A DNA stretch of 14,586 nt from CALGLS01 sp047626155 (GTDB taxonomy: Bacteria > Bacteroidota > Bacteroidia > Chitinophagales > Saprospiraceae), in NCBI GenBank assembly GCA_047626155.1, contig JBLHRR010000146.1, forward strand, positions 1 to 14,586, read 5' to 3'. Position numbers and translations under genes: made by a program. The number at the start of each line of letters is the position of its first letter. Positions within the stretch are counted from its first letter, which is position 1. Positions 7,801 to 14,586 of this stretch are shown here, in pieces. Under the pieces are notes generated by a model that did no database searches, had not been told where the DNA came from, and worked only from the letters and a program-made list of their open reading frames with translations.

Positions 7801-7879
7801 TTTTGAAATTACTCTTCGTTAGAAAGTCCTTAAATAGCTAAGGCTATTCGCGTCGTCTCTGCCTCGATTAATTCCAAAA
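7801..7879. repeat. Nested inverted-repeat element, possibly a dispersed intergenic repeat
   Basis: The outer arms TTTTGAAATTA (7801-7811) and TAATTCCAAAA (7869-7879) pair at 10 of 11 positions. Near the centre, AATAGC-taag-GCTATT (7833-7848) forms a second stem. The nested, non-coding layout resembles REP-like or MITE-like intergenic elements; only one copy is in the window, so its repetitive nature is inferred. Confidence 0.4.
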
Positions 7880-8280
7880 TAACCTATTCTAATTCGGACG
7901 AAACTTAATTTCCAGTGCACTTAGAGGAGATAAAGGAAAAAATAACAATAATATAACATGTTATTTAACCATCCCAAAAACAACCTAAACCCACTACGCA
8001 TATAAAATATGTTTGTTTTCTAAGAACCTTTTACTACTTTTAGGCAACTACAACAAATGTCCTTCCCATGGACTTAAAAAACATACTAAGAGTAAAACGC
8101 AATAAACGATACAACCCGTTGATATATAAACATTTATGAATTACAGCAGCAAGCCTTGTTACAACCTACACTATTAGAGAAAATATAAACGCTGTAATTA
8201 TTATTGCCAAATTCTCGATTAAAAATATACCGGATAAAATAATTTCGCCTTTTACAGGTGTCTTGTTATTCTGTTTAAAC

Positions 8281-8310
8281 TCCCCTAATCAAGAGAATAT
8301 GATTAGAGGA
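8281..8310. promoter_or_regulatory. Hairpin or operator 50 bp upstream of the YegP-OmpA start
   Basis: There are ten-bp arms TCCCCTAATC and GATTAGAGGA around a 10-bp centre (aagagaatat), pairing at 9 of 10 positions. It lies 49 bp before the ATG at 8360, where an operator or 5'-leader structure would be expected. There is no T tract, so it is not an obvious terminator. Confidence 0.4.
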
Positions 8311-8359
8311 ACCAATCATTTTTGGAATCAATTTTATTTCTTAATCAATATATATAACT

Positions 8360-11300
8360 ATGAGGTATCGTGCCTTTCGAACGAAAAAAGACAACCAATT
8401 TTACTTCCAGTTTATGACTGATGGTGGTGATGCTGTGTTGAAAAGCCAGGCCTACAGTAGTAAAGCTGATTGCTTTACCGGAATCAGGTCTGTGATAGAC
8501 AATGCTGGCAATGCTGACCATTACGAAGCAGTACCCGGTGATGATGGTGCTTTTGCATTTAAGCTTAAAGCAGGTAACAATGTGGAGATTGCAAGAAGTG
8601 TGGGTTATGTAACTGAAGACGAAGTGAACAATATGATTGCGCTTTGCCAGAAGGAAATTCCTATTTCAAATTCTGGAGTAACAACGGAAACACCCAAAGC
8701 AGCAGTAACCAAATCGTCTATGACGAGCTCTTCTTCAGGTAGCAGCAGCGGAGGATCAGGTAGTAAAAGAGGAGATGATTACAGGCCTCTCGCTTTTTAT
8801 CAAGAAAATATTTCTGGCGTTGAAAATGGTTTTGATACTTGTACAGACTCCGATGAGTGGTACTTCACTTATAACATGAATGGTCAGGTTATTCTGATTA
8901 GTGAGGGTTATAACGCTGAAGCAGGAAGAGATAATGGGATCGAGTCGGTTAAGAAGAATATGGGCAATGCGGATCGTTATAAGAAAGGTGTCCATACAAA
9001 TGGTAAGCACTTTTTTGGATTACGTGCAGGCAATCATCAGGAGATTGCAACCAGCAGATGGTGTGCAGACGAAGCTGAGGCTGATTTGACCATTCAAGCA
9101 TTGACTACTGGAAACGCATCTTTACTTGCACCTGCAAAGGCTAAGTCTATGGCTGCAAACACAGGTCATAAAATGGATGAATATCTCGGTTGCGATGCTT
9201 ACGCAGGTCCTGAAGGGTTTACTTCTTTCGAAAAAGATGGTGAATTCTACTTTGGATATAATGATGCTAATGGTCAAACACTACTTCGTTCTCAAGGTTA
9301 TAAATCTGAAGCGGCTAGAAATAATGGTATCGCATCTGTTAAGAAAAACGGACCGATCCATGAGCGCTGGAAAATGGGCGATGACAATGGCCAATGGTAC
9401 TATGCTTTGAAAGCAGGTAACCATCAGGAAATTGCACGTAGCTGTAACTATGCTACTGAAAAGGAAATGAAATCTGCCTATGTAGATGCGACTTATTCCT
9501 TTGAAGAAAAACCAGCAGTTGTTGCTTCCGCAAATGCAAGTCATGAAAATGATGAGTACCTAGGTTGTAATGCTTATGCAGGTGCCATTGGTTTTCACAT
9601 ATTCGACAAAGAGGGTGAATTCTATTTCGCTTATAATGATGGAAATGGAAAAACACTATTGCGCTCTCAAGGATACAAATCAGAAGCCGCAAGAGACAAC
9701 GGCATCAACTCCGTAAAGAAAAATGGACCTATTGAAAAGCGCTGGACAATGGGCGATAACGATGACCAGTGGTACTACGCATTAAAAGCAGGTAACCACC
9801 AAGAAATCGCTCGTAGTTGTGACTACGCTACTGAGAAGGAAATGAAATCTGCCTTTGTTAGTGTACGATATGCCTTTGAAGATAAGCCAGAACCGGTAGT
9901 TGTAAAGTCTACTGCTACTCCAATTATCACAAAGGTAACCGAGACTAAAACTGCTGCCACCGCTCCAACGCCTGCTTCGTCTAAAATACCAGACGATTAC
10001 ATGCCATGTGAAGCATATGTCGGTGCTGCTGGTTTCCATACTTTCTTTGATGAAAATCGTAAAGAGTATTTCTTCGCATATAATGACAAAGACGGAAACA
10101 CCTTGTTACGCTCAGAGGCTTACACAACCGCTGCTGCCCGTAACAATGGTATTTCATCTGTAAAAAAGAATGCTCCAATCGAAGGACGTTGGAAAAAAGA
10201 GACGGCTCTGAATGGCAAGTATCATTACTACACCTTAAAAGCTGGTAACAATCAGGAGATTGCGCGAAGCTGTTATTATGAAGACAACGAGAAGATGAAT
10301 ACCAACTACATATTGTTAGGTGGTGCCTTTGCAACTGTTGGTGGGGCAGGTTTAGCCAGCTCTATGACAAGTAGTAGTTCTTCTAGTTCTTCTTCGAAAG
10401 TAGTTAAAGCAACTCCTCCTCCAGTTAAGAGGGAAAAAGAAGACGACTACTTATCTTGTAAAGAATACGAAGGAAAGAAGATCAATGATAAGCAAAACAA
10501 CGTTGCTTTATTCAAGCACGACAATGGTCAGTTCTACTTTGTACTCTATCGTCAAGGTGGCAGTGTCCGTCTCCGCTCTGAAGGTTTTGAAACTGCAGAA
10601 GGAAGAGATCAGGAATTATCTGGCGTATTGAAATATTCTGACAATAAAGAGATGTACAATCGTATCGAAAGAGGCGATTACTACATTGATGTATTGAAAG
10701 ACAAAACAGGCCGAGAAGTGGGTCGTAGTTGCTTGCAAAAAGTGGCTCCAGCTGCTCCACCTAAATCAAAGGAAAAAGAAGATGATTACCTAAGATGTAA
10801 AGAATATACCAACCGTAAAGTGAATGATAAAGTAAACAATGTTGCTTTATTCAAACACGAAAATGGTCAGTACTACTTCGCTATTTACAACGAAAATGGT
10901 TCTGTTCGTCTACGTAGTGAAGGCTTCGGGACCACTAAAGGACGTGATGAAGAATTGTCTGGTGCATTAAAAAATGTCAACAATAAAGACATGTACGAAA
11001 CCATCCAGAAAGGTGGCTACTACATCAATCTATTAAAAGACAAAACAGGAAGAGAAGTTGGTCGTAGTTGTATGAAGAAAGAACGGGTACCAGTAATACC
11101 AGTGGCTGTAGGTGGTTCAAGTTCTTCTGGCGCTATGGCTGCAGGAGGTGCGCTTCTTGCAGGTACCATCGCTTCCAAGGTAGCTGGTGGTAAGGCTGAC
11201 CGTAAAGCATCCAAGCTCAAAGAGAAAGTAGTTGTACCTGTTGCCGTACCGAAACCGGAGGCACCAAAGGCGAAGGATTTCCATAGCCCTCCTCCTCCAA

Positions 11301-11932
11301 GAGAAGTGAAAGTAGTTGCAGCAGCAACGACGGCACCTATAGCAGCGGCAGCAGCAGGCGGCGGATTCAACTGGAGATGGTTATTGTGGTTGATTCCATT
11401 ATTATTGTTATTATTATTATTGTTGTTGCGTGGTTGTGGTGGTTGTAATACCGCAGCTATTCCTCCAGTTCCAGTAGTGGTGGATACCATCAAGCAAGAA
11501 GTAGTTCCGCCAGTAGTAAAGACGGCCCTTTGCCCAGCAGCAGGTGACATGAAGTTAGCAGCGGGAGCTGGTTCTAATGTTGCTTCTTATCTGAGCGATC
11601 CGGAATCTACTTATCCAAAGCGTTTCACTTTAGACAAGGTAAGCTTTAGCCGAAACGGTGCTCGATTGAACACTGCGGGTAAAAAGTCATTGGATGACTT
11701 AGCTGTTTGTCTGATAGGATGTGAAAACACATCGGTTGACATCTACGGCTACATCGGCGAAAGGGAAGGTAGTTCCTACCGAGGTTCTAAAGAAATTTCT
11801 TTGGATGATGTACGAGCAAGAGCGGTGTACAATTACTTGAAGAAGCTTGGCATCAGCGATGATCGCATGAGCTTCCAGGGTGAGGGCACTGGCGATTCGA
11901 GAACTATTGTTGTTCAGATTAGTGAGCTGTAG
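8360..11932 (+). CDS. Multi-YegP (DUF1508-like) membrane protein with C-terminal OmpA-like domain
   Basis: The 1190-residue protein has seven ~100-residue modules of YegP/DUF1508 type: FYFxYxDxNGxxLLRSxGYxSxAAxxxGIxSVKKN, then a second half WYYALKAGNxQEIARS. They lie at ~4-97, 139-247, 273-376, 398-503, 545-648, 694-793 and 807-906. Linkers are Ser-rich (119-135, 668-679). Gly/Ala-rich hydrophobic patches (651-667, 924-944) and a basic Pro-rich stretch (945-985) precede one membrane segment with ten consecutive Leu (~1003-1023), then RGCGGC. Residues ~1085-1190 are OmpA-like: SLDDVRARAVYNYL matches LSxxRAxxVxxYL, but the usual TD aspartate and NRRV ending are absent. There is no N-terminal signal peptide, so I infer that the modules are cytoplasmic and the OmpA-like domain periplasmic. 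YegP function is unknown. ATG 8360 is preceded by AT-rich DNA. It converges on the HlyD gene. Confidence 0.9.
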   Translation: MRYRAFRTKKDNQFYFQFMTDGGDAVLKSQAYSSKADCFTGIRSVIDNAGNADHYEAVPGDDGAFAFKLKAGNNVEIARSVGYVTEDEVNNMIALCQKEIPISNSGVTTETPKAAVTKSSMTSSSSGSSSGGSGSKRGDDYRPLAFYQENISGVENGFDTCTDSDEWYFTYNMNGQVILISEGYNAEAGRDNGIESVKKNMGNADRYKKGVHTNGKHFFGLRAGNHQEIATSRWCADEAEADLTIQALTTGNASLLAPAKAKSMAANTGHKMDEYLGCDAYAGPEGFTSFEKDGEFYFGYNDANGQTLLRSQGYKSEAARNNGIASVKKNGPIHERWKMGDDNGQWYYALKAGNHQEIARSCNYATEKEMKSAYVDATYSFEEKPAVVASANASHENDEYLGCNAYAGAIGFHIFDKEGEFYFAYNDGNGKTLLRSQGYKSEAARDNGINSVKKNGPIEKRWTMGDNDDQWYYALKAGNHQEIARSCDYATEKEMKSAFVSVRYAFEDKPEPVVVKSTATPIITKVTETKTAATAPTPASSKIPDDYMPCEAYVGAAGFHTFFDENRKEYFFAYNDKDGNTLLRSEAYTTAAARNNGISSVKKNAPIEGRWKKETALNGKYHYYTLKAGNNQEIARSCYYEDNEKMNTNYILLGGAFATVGGAGLASSMTSSSSSSSSSKVVKATPPPVKREKEDDYLSCKEYEGKKINDKQNNVALFKHDNGQFYFVLYRQGGSVRLRSEGFETAEGRDQELSGVLKYSDNKEMYNRIERGDYYIDVLKDKTGREVGRSCLQKVAPAAPPKSKEKEDDYLRCKEYTNRKVNDKVNNVALFKHENGQYYFAIYNENGSVRLRSEGFGTTKGRDEELSGALKNVNNKDMYETIQKGGYYINLLKDKTGREVGRSCMKKERVPVIPVAVGGSSSSGAMAAGGALLAGTIASKVAGGKADRKASKLKEKVVVPVAVPKPEAPKAKDFHSPPPPREVKVVAAATTAPIAAAAAGGGFNWRWLLWLIPLLLLLLLLLLRGCGGCNTAAIPPVPVVVDTIKQEVVPPVVKTALCPAAGDMKLAAGAGSNVASYLSDPESTYPKRFTLDKVSFSRNGARLNTAGKKSLDDLAVCLIGCENTSVDIYGYIGEREGSSYRGSKEISLDDVRARAVYNYLKKLGISDDRMSFQGEGTGDSRTIVVQISEL
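8369..11077 (+). repeat. Array of seven YegP/DUF1508-like modules
   Basis: Module spans are about 8369-8650, 8774-9100, 9176-9487, 9551-9868, 9992-10303, 10439-10738 and 10778-11077. Modules 3 and 4 (period 375 bp) are about 78% identical over 113 ungapped residues by hand count. Modules 6 and 7 (period 339 bp) form a separate diverged pair with RLRSEGF and DKTGREVGRSC. Module 1 is the most divergent and starts right at the N-terminus. Most modules begin with a DDY/DEYLxCxxY motif. Confidence 0.85.
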
Positions 11933-11943
11933 AATTCTAGAAA

Positions 11944-11974
11944 GTTTATTTCTACAGCGAAGCTGTAAATAAAC
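11944..11974. other. Hairpin 3' of the YegP-OmpA gene
   Basis: The stem is GTTTATT + TACAGC / GCTGTA + AATAAAC with a 3-nt loop (gaa) and a 2-nt bulge (tc), starting 12 bp after the stop codon. It precedes the terminator and lacks a T tract, so it may act as an mRNA 3'-end stabiliser or a second termination element. Confidence 0.55.
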
Positions 11975-11980
11975 AGGTTT

Positions 11981-12020
11981 AAAAAATCCCCATGCGGCTT
12001 TAGCGCGTGGGGATTTTTTT
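11981..12020. terminator. Bidirectional terminator between convergent genes
   Basis: An A-tract, a GC-rich stem CCCCATGCG / CGCGTGGGG with one T-G pair and a 7-nt loop, and a T-tract form a symmetric structure that can end transcription from both sides. It serves the plus-strand YegP-OmpA gene and the minus-strand HlyD gene. It overlaps the first bases of the HlyD stop codon (TAA at 12021-12019). Confidence 0.88.
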
Positions 12021-13341
12021 AATAGGATTTGAAGCGGGAGATTAGTTTATCGAATACCCAGGTTAGGAAGCGCTTGTTGTCGGTGATGATTTCTGCGCTG
12101 CCTTGCATTTCGGGTTTGTAGGGGATGTTCTTTTTGTAGCTTGTTCGGAGACCTTTCGGGAAATCTACTTCTAGGTAGTAAGTATCACCGCTGGGGAGTA
12201 GTGATTTATTTTTGACGGTGCCTTCAACCACGCCGTATTCTTCGAAGGAATAGTTATCAAATTTTACGACTACTCGTTGCCCTTCTTCTACTTTTCCGGA
12301 GCCGAAAGTTGGTAGCTCTACCCTACCGATCCATTCTTTATCTTCCTCTGCGGGAATGACTCGTAACAATGTTTTCCCGGACTTTATAAATTGGTTTTCT
12401 TTGATGAGGCCGTTAAAGGCGACTTGACCATTGACGGGGGAATACATTAGGAAACTTTGCTTCCAGCTGTCTATTGCGCTTTGTAAACGTAGGACTTCTT
12501 CTCTTAGCTTTATGAAATTACCGCCGGAAGAAACTTCTTTGGTGTTTCTTACTTGAGCGATTTCGGTATCTTTGGAGATGATCTTCCTTTTTTCGACCAG
12601 GATAGCCGCCTTAACATTCGAGATGCGTTCTCTGATTTTTAATATTGCCGCCTGTGCTTTTTCCAAGTCTTGTAAGGAGACCGTTCGATTCATATATAAT
12701 TTTTTGAATCGTTCCTGGTTCAGTTTAGAATTTTCCAATTCTAAGTAAATATCTGCCAGACGATTTTCTTCTACGTTGATACTTGCAAGTATATTGTTTT
12801 TTTCTCGAACCAATCTTACAACAGATTCCTGTACAAAATCGGTAGACTCTCCTTGGTCGTAGGTTTCAAAGTTTTCCAATAAGGTGGCATAGCCGGGTTG
12901 TAGGCTTCCAAGTATTAAAGTTCGGTCTGGCTGATATTCTCGGATGTTACTTTCATCCAATAAGCTCAACCCATCCAACTCCTCTTCCAACATCAATACA
13001 TCATCAAAGTCAGCGGTACTTTGCATTACGGCTAGCAATTGTCCCATAGAAACAGCTCCTCCCTCTTCTACAAATACCTTTTCAATGTTGCCATCTACTC
13101 TTGCTACAATTGGTGAAGGCGGAATACTCGTTGTCAAAACCAAACGTGCTTCTTTGATTTCAGGATACTTTATCAACCAAGCCACAAAGATCAAAACCAA
13201 GAGTACCCCAAAAGCAATGGTCGTCCCCCAACGAACCATCCAGCTCGGGGGCGTACCCAAGATCTCCTGCACCTCTTCGCTTCTTATTTCGATGAAGTTT
13301 TCTTCCTGATTTTGCTCGTTGATATTTTGTTCTTCTTCCAT
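12019..13341 (-). CDS. HlyD-family membrane fusion (adaptor) protein of an ABC exporter
   Basis: The protein has 440 residues. A cytoplasmic acidic N-terminus (1-37) contains PPSWMVRWG, followed by one transmembrane helix (~39-58). The first half of a lipoyl-like domain follows (IVARVDGNIEKVFVEEGGAV, ~78-107). A long helical coiled-coil hairpin runs ~165-295, then the second lipoyl half (YSPVNGQVAFNGLIKENQFIKSGKTLLRVIP, here quoted only for its start at ~300 and end at 330), and a C-terminal beta-barrel region (~338-420). Such adaptors link an inner-membrane ABC exporter to the outer membrane. The partner is the minus-strand ABC gene upstream, 274 bp away. The stop lies in the shared bidirectional terminator. 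Start ATG 13341 gives the expected family architecture. The exported substrate is not identifiable here. Confidence 0.92.
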   Translation of the reverse strand: MEEEQNINEQNQEENFIEIRSEEVQEILGTPPSWMVRWGTTIAFGVLLVLIFVAWLIKYPEIKEARLVLTTSIPPSPIVARVDGNIEKVFVEEGGAVSMGQLLAVMQSTADFDDVLMLEEELDGLSLLDESNIREYQPDRTLILGSLQPGYATLLENFETYDQGESTDFVQESVVRLVREKNNILASINVEENRLADIYLELENSKLNQERFKKLYMNRTVSLQDLEKAQAAILKIRERISNVKAAILVEKRKIISKDTEIAQVRNTKEVSSGGNFIKLREEVLRLQSAIDSWKQSFLMYSPVNGQVAFNGLIKENQFIKSGKTLLRVIPAEEDKEWIGRVELPTFGSGKVEEGQRVVVKFDNYSFEEYGVVEGTVKNKSLLPSGDTYYLEVDFPKGLRTSYKKNIPYKPEMQGSAEIITDNKRFLTWVFDKLISRFKSY

Positions 13342-13377
13342 TGAATGTTGTACAAGAATAAGTTACTATAAACTTTT

Positions 13378-13563
13378 ACCAGCGTTAGCCCCGGCCCCTA
13401 AAGGGGAGATCTACGCATGCCCTAGATCTGCCATTACGTATGCCTATTGTTATGGTCTGACTCTTTTAGCTTAAAAAGTCAAATAAAACTACTATCTAGC
13501 TCCCCTTTAGGCGTTGGGGGTAAACCAGCGCTACCCCCAGCCCCTAAAAAGGAAACCTACGCG
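13378..13563. repeat. Palindromic intergenic repeat cluster between exporter genes
   Basis: Two direct copies of a unit starting ACCAGCG and containing GCCCCTAAA lie at 13378-13420 and 13524-13563. An inverted copy at 13501-13522 pairs with 13532-13553 (CCCCTTTAG against the CTAAA side, GGGGGTA/TACCCCC core) to form a long hairpin. Two further hairpins are AGATCTA/TAGATCT (13407-13429) and TTTT-agctt-AAAA (about 13458-13480). Palindromes with CCCCTAAAGGGG are familiar as dispersed intergenic repeats in Bacteroidota; that is recalled knowledge, not tested here. No gene is seen in this 274-bp gap. Confidence 0.65.
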
Positions 13564-13615
13564 CGGGCATATCGGTGAAATGAGGCATTGCTACTAATAA
13601 TTAACAATAGTCTTA

Positions 13616-14586
13616 CTAGCTCCCTAGCTCCAACTGATTTTTCACCAGATGAAAATAAGCTCCTCGCTGCGCTGTCAATTCCTCATGTGTCCCTTCTTCT
13701 ATAATTTCTCCTTTTTCTAATACAATAATATTGTCTGCATTCTTTACGGTACTCAACCGATGTGCGACCACGACAACTGTACGCCCTTCAAAGAATTCTT
13801 CCAGGTTATCCATAATGATCATTTCATTATAGGCATCCAATGCGTTGGTTGCTTCATCGAAAAACATGAACTGCGGGTCTTTATAAATAGCTCGGGCAAT
13901 CATTAATCGTTGTTTTTGTCCCTGACTCAAGCCCATACCATTCGAACCTATTTTCGTATTATAACTCAACGGCATCGCCTCAATTGTCATTTGGATATTC
14001 GCTACTTTCACCGCTTTAAGCAAACGTTTTTGATCTATAATATCCTCACCCAATGCTATATTTCTGGCAATGGTGTCTGAGAAGATATAGCTGTCTTGTA
14101 AAACCGCTCCGCAGCTTGAACGCCAGAGTCGGTTTTGGATATTATTCAAACTTAAATCTCCCAATTTTACCTGCCCATCTGTTGCCTGATAAAAGTTCAA
14201 CATCAGTTTTAGCATTGTTGTTTTTCCAGATCCACTGGAGCCGACAATGGCTGTTGTTTTTCCTTTGGGAATATTGACGTTGATGTTTTTTAGAATCATT
14301 GGAGAAGCTGAACCGCCATATTGGAAAAACGCATTTTCAAAACTAAGGTCTTGATTTTCCGGAAGAATACTAATCTTCTCTTCTATATTTTCTTCGTTCT
14401 TTTCCTGGTGAATTTCATTCATTCGCTCCAGACTAATTTTTGCATCCTGAGCAGAGAGAATAAATTGGATAAGCTGTTCAATAGGACCATTCAACTGACC
14501 GATGATGTATTGAATAGCGAGCATCATACCGAGCGTCATTTCGCCATCGATTACTTGCTTAGCCGCAATAAAGGTAATTAGGATAT
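13616..14586 (-). CDS. Peptidase C39-type ABC transporter, C-terminal part (5' end beyond the right edge)
   Basis: The frame is open through the right edge and ends at the TAG at 13618-13616, so only the last ~323 codons are visible. Counting from the in-frame Met at 14539, the segment begins with the end of the transmembrane domain (LAIQYIIGQLNGPIEQLIQF, 7-26) and QDAKISLERMNEI, wording typical of bacteriocin/peptide exporters with an N-terminal C39 peptidase. The ATPase domain is complete: Walker A GSSGSGKT (100-107), Q-loop Gln148, signature LSQGQ (204-208, Gln replacing the usual Gly), Walker B FMFFDEA (224-230), D-loop NALD and H-loop His260. The Met at 14539 is internal, not the start. 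The C39 peptidase itself is outside the window, so that assignment is inference. The HlyD adaptor follows on the same strand, and together they should export and possibly mature a double-glycine leader peptide. Confidence 0.92.
   Translation of the reverse strand, partial: ILITFIAAKQVIDGEMTLGMMLAIQYIIGQLNGPIEQLIQFILSAQDAKISLERMNEIHQEKNEENIEEKISILPENQDLSFENAFFQYGGSASPMILKNINVNIPKGKTTAIVGSSGSGKTTMLKLMLNFYQATDGQVKLGDLSLNNIQNRLWRSSCGAVLQDSYIFSDTIARNIALGEDIIDQKRLLKAVKVANIQMTIEAMPLSYNTKIGSNGMGLSQGQKQRLMIARAIYKDPQFMFFDEATNALDAYNEMIIMDNLEEFFEGRTVVVVAHRLSTVKNADNIIVLEKGEIIEEGTHEELTAQRGAYFHLVKNQLELGS

Larger units (their letters stand above)
7727..8359. other. Intergenic region before the YegP-OmpA gene, no gene seen
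   Basis: These ~630 bp carry no credible ORF. They hold the nested inverted-repeat element at 7801-7879, a perfect 12-bp palindrome ATAACATGTTAT (7953-7964), the AT-rich palindrome CATATaaaATATG (7999-8011), and a hairpin at 8281-8310. CATTTTTG at 8317-8324 is one base from the Bacteroidota -7 consensus TAnnTTTG but lacks an obvious -33 element. The promoter of the downstream gene should be in this stretch. Confidence 0.6.

Noticed and set aside
8369..11077. CRISPR-like periodicity in the repeat-rich gene
   Set aside because: The periodicity is protein-level module repetition (about 340-440 bp) with diverged DNA, not short identical repeats with unique spacers.
11020..11550. Long minus-strand frame with a run of Asn
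   Set aside because: It is the antisense shadow of the Leu-rich membrane segment and Ala-rich linker of the YegP-OmpA gene; its Asn run is the complement of the TTA/TTG codons.
12944..13309. Plus-strand frame of 121 codons
   Set aside because: It is antisense to the N-terminal half of the HlyD gene, which has clear domain structure and strong family features.
14537..14539. Met at 14539 as the start of the ABC transporter gene
   Set aside because: The frame stays open to the window edge with family-typical sequence (AAKQVIDGEMTLG), so this Met is internal.

Overview
The window looks like a chromosomal segment from a Bacteroidota bacterium, most likely Saprospiria-like. The evidence is AT-rich intergenic DNA, no Shine-Dalgarno pattern before starts, lipoproteins with an SSC/VSC lipobox, a giant SprB/Ig-type surface protein, and a peptidase-containing (C39-type) ABC exporter with an HlyD adaptor. 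The genus assignment is inference; no rRNA or tRNA is present.

Layout. (1) Positions 1-4308 (minus): the N-terminal 1436 codons of a giant secreted adhesin-like protein. It has a signal peptide, two Ig-like domains, a SprB-type domain, a ~115-residue Bacteroidota surface domain, and then a five-domain super-repeat of ~1.17-1.19 kb running off the left edge. (2) 4309-5293: a long divergent intergenic region with several palindromes. (3) 5294-5986 (plus): a Crp/Fnr-family regulator ending in a strong hairpin terminator. (4) 6078-6397 (plus): a decayed outer-membrane beta-barrel gene, readable only by joining three frames. (5) 6409-6918 and 6958-7662 (plus): two consecutive thioredoxin-fold lipoproteins, ending in a hairpin terminator. 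(6) 7727-8359: non-coding DNA with a structured inverted-repeat element and a hairpin just before the next gene. (7) 8360-11932 (plus): a 1190-residue protein with seven YegP/DUF1508-like modules, one Leu-rich membrane segment and a divergent OmpA-like C-terminal domain. (8) 11944-12020: tandem hairpins, the second a bidirectional terminator shared with the convergent next gene. (9) 12019-13341 (minus): HlyD-family adaptor. (10) 13378-13563: palindromic intergenic repeats. (11) 13616-14586 (minus): the C-terminal part of the partner ABC transporter, truncated by the right edge.

How the genes fit together. Most of the window concerns the cell envelope. The ABC transporter and HlyD adaptor form an export pair. 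The two thioredoxin lipoproteins and the broken beta-barrel gene sit 11 to 39 bp apart and look like a former or current transcription unit for periplasmic redox work. The Crp/Fnr regulator is divergent from the adhesin gene and could control it, but no operator can be assigned. The two most notable objects are the seven-module YegP-OmpA protein, whose layout suggests a cytoplasm-to-peptidoglycan connector, and the higher-order five-domain repeat of the adhesin.
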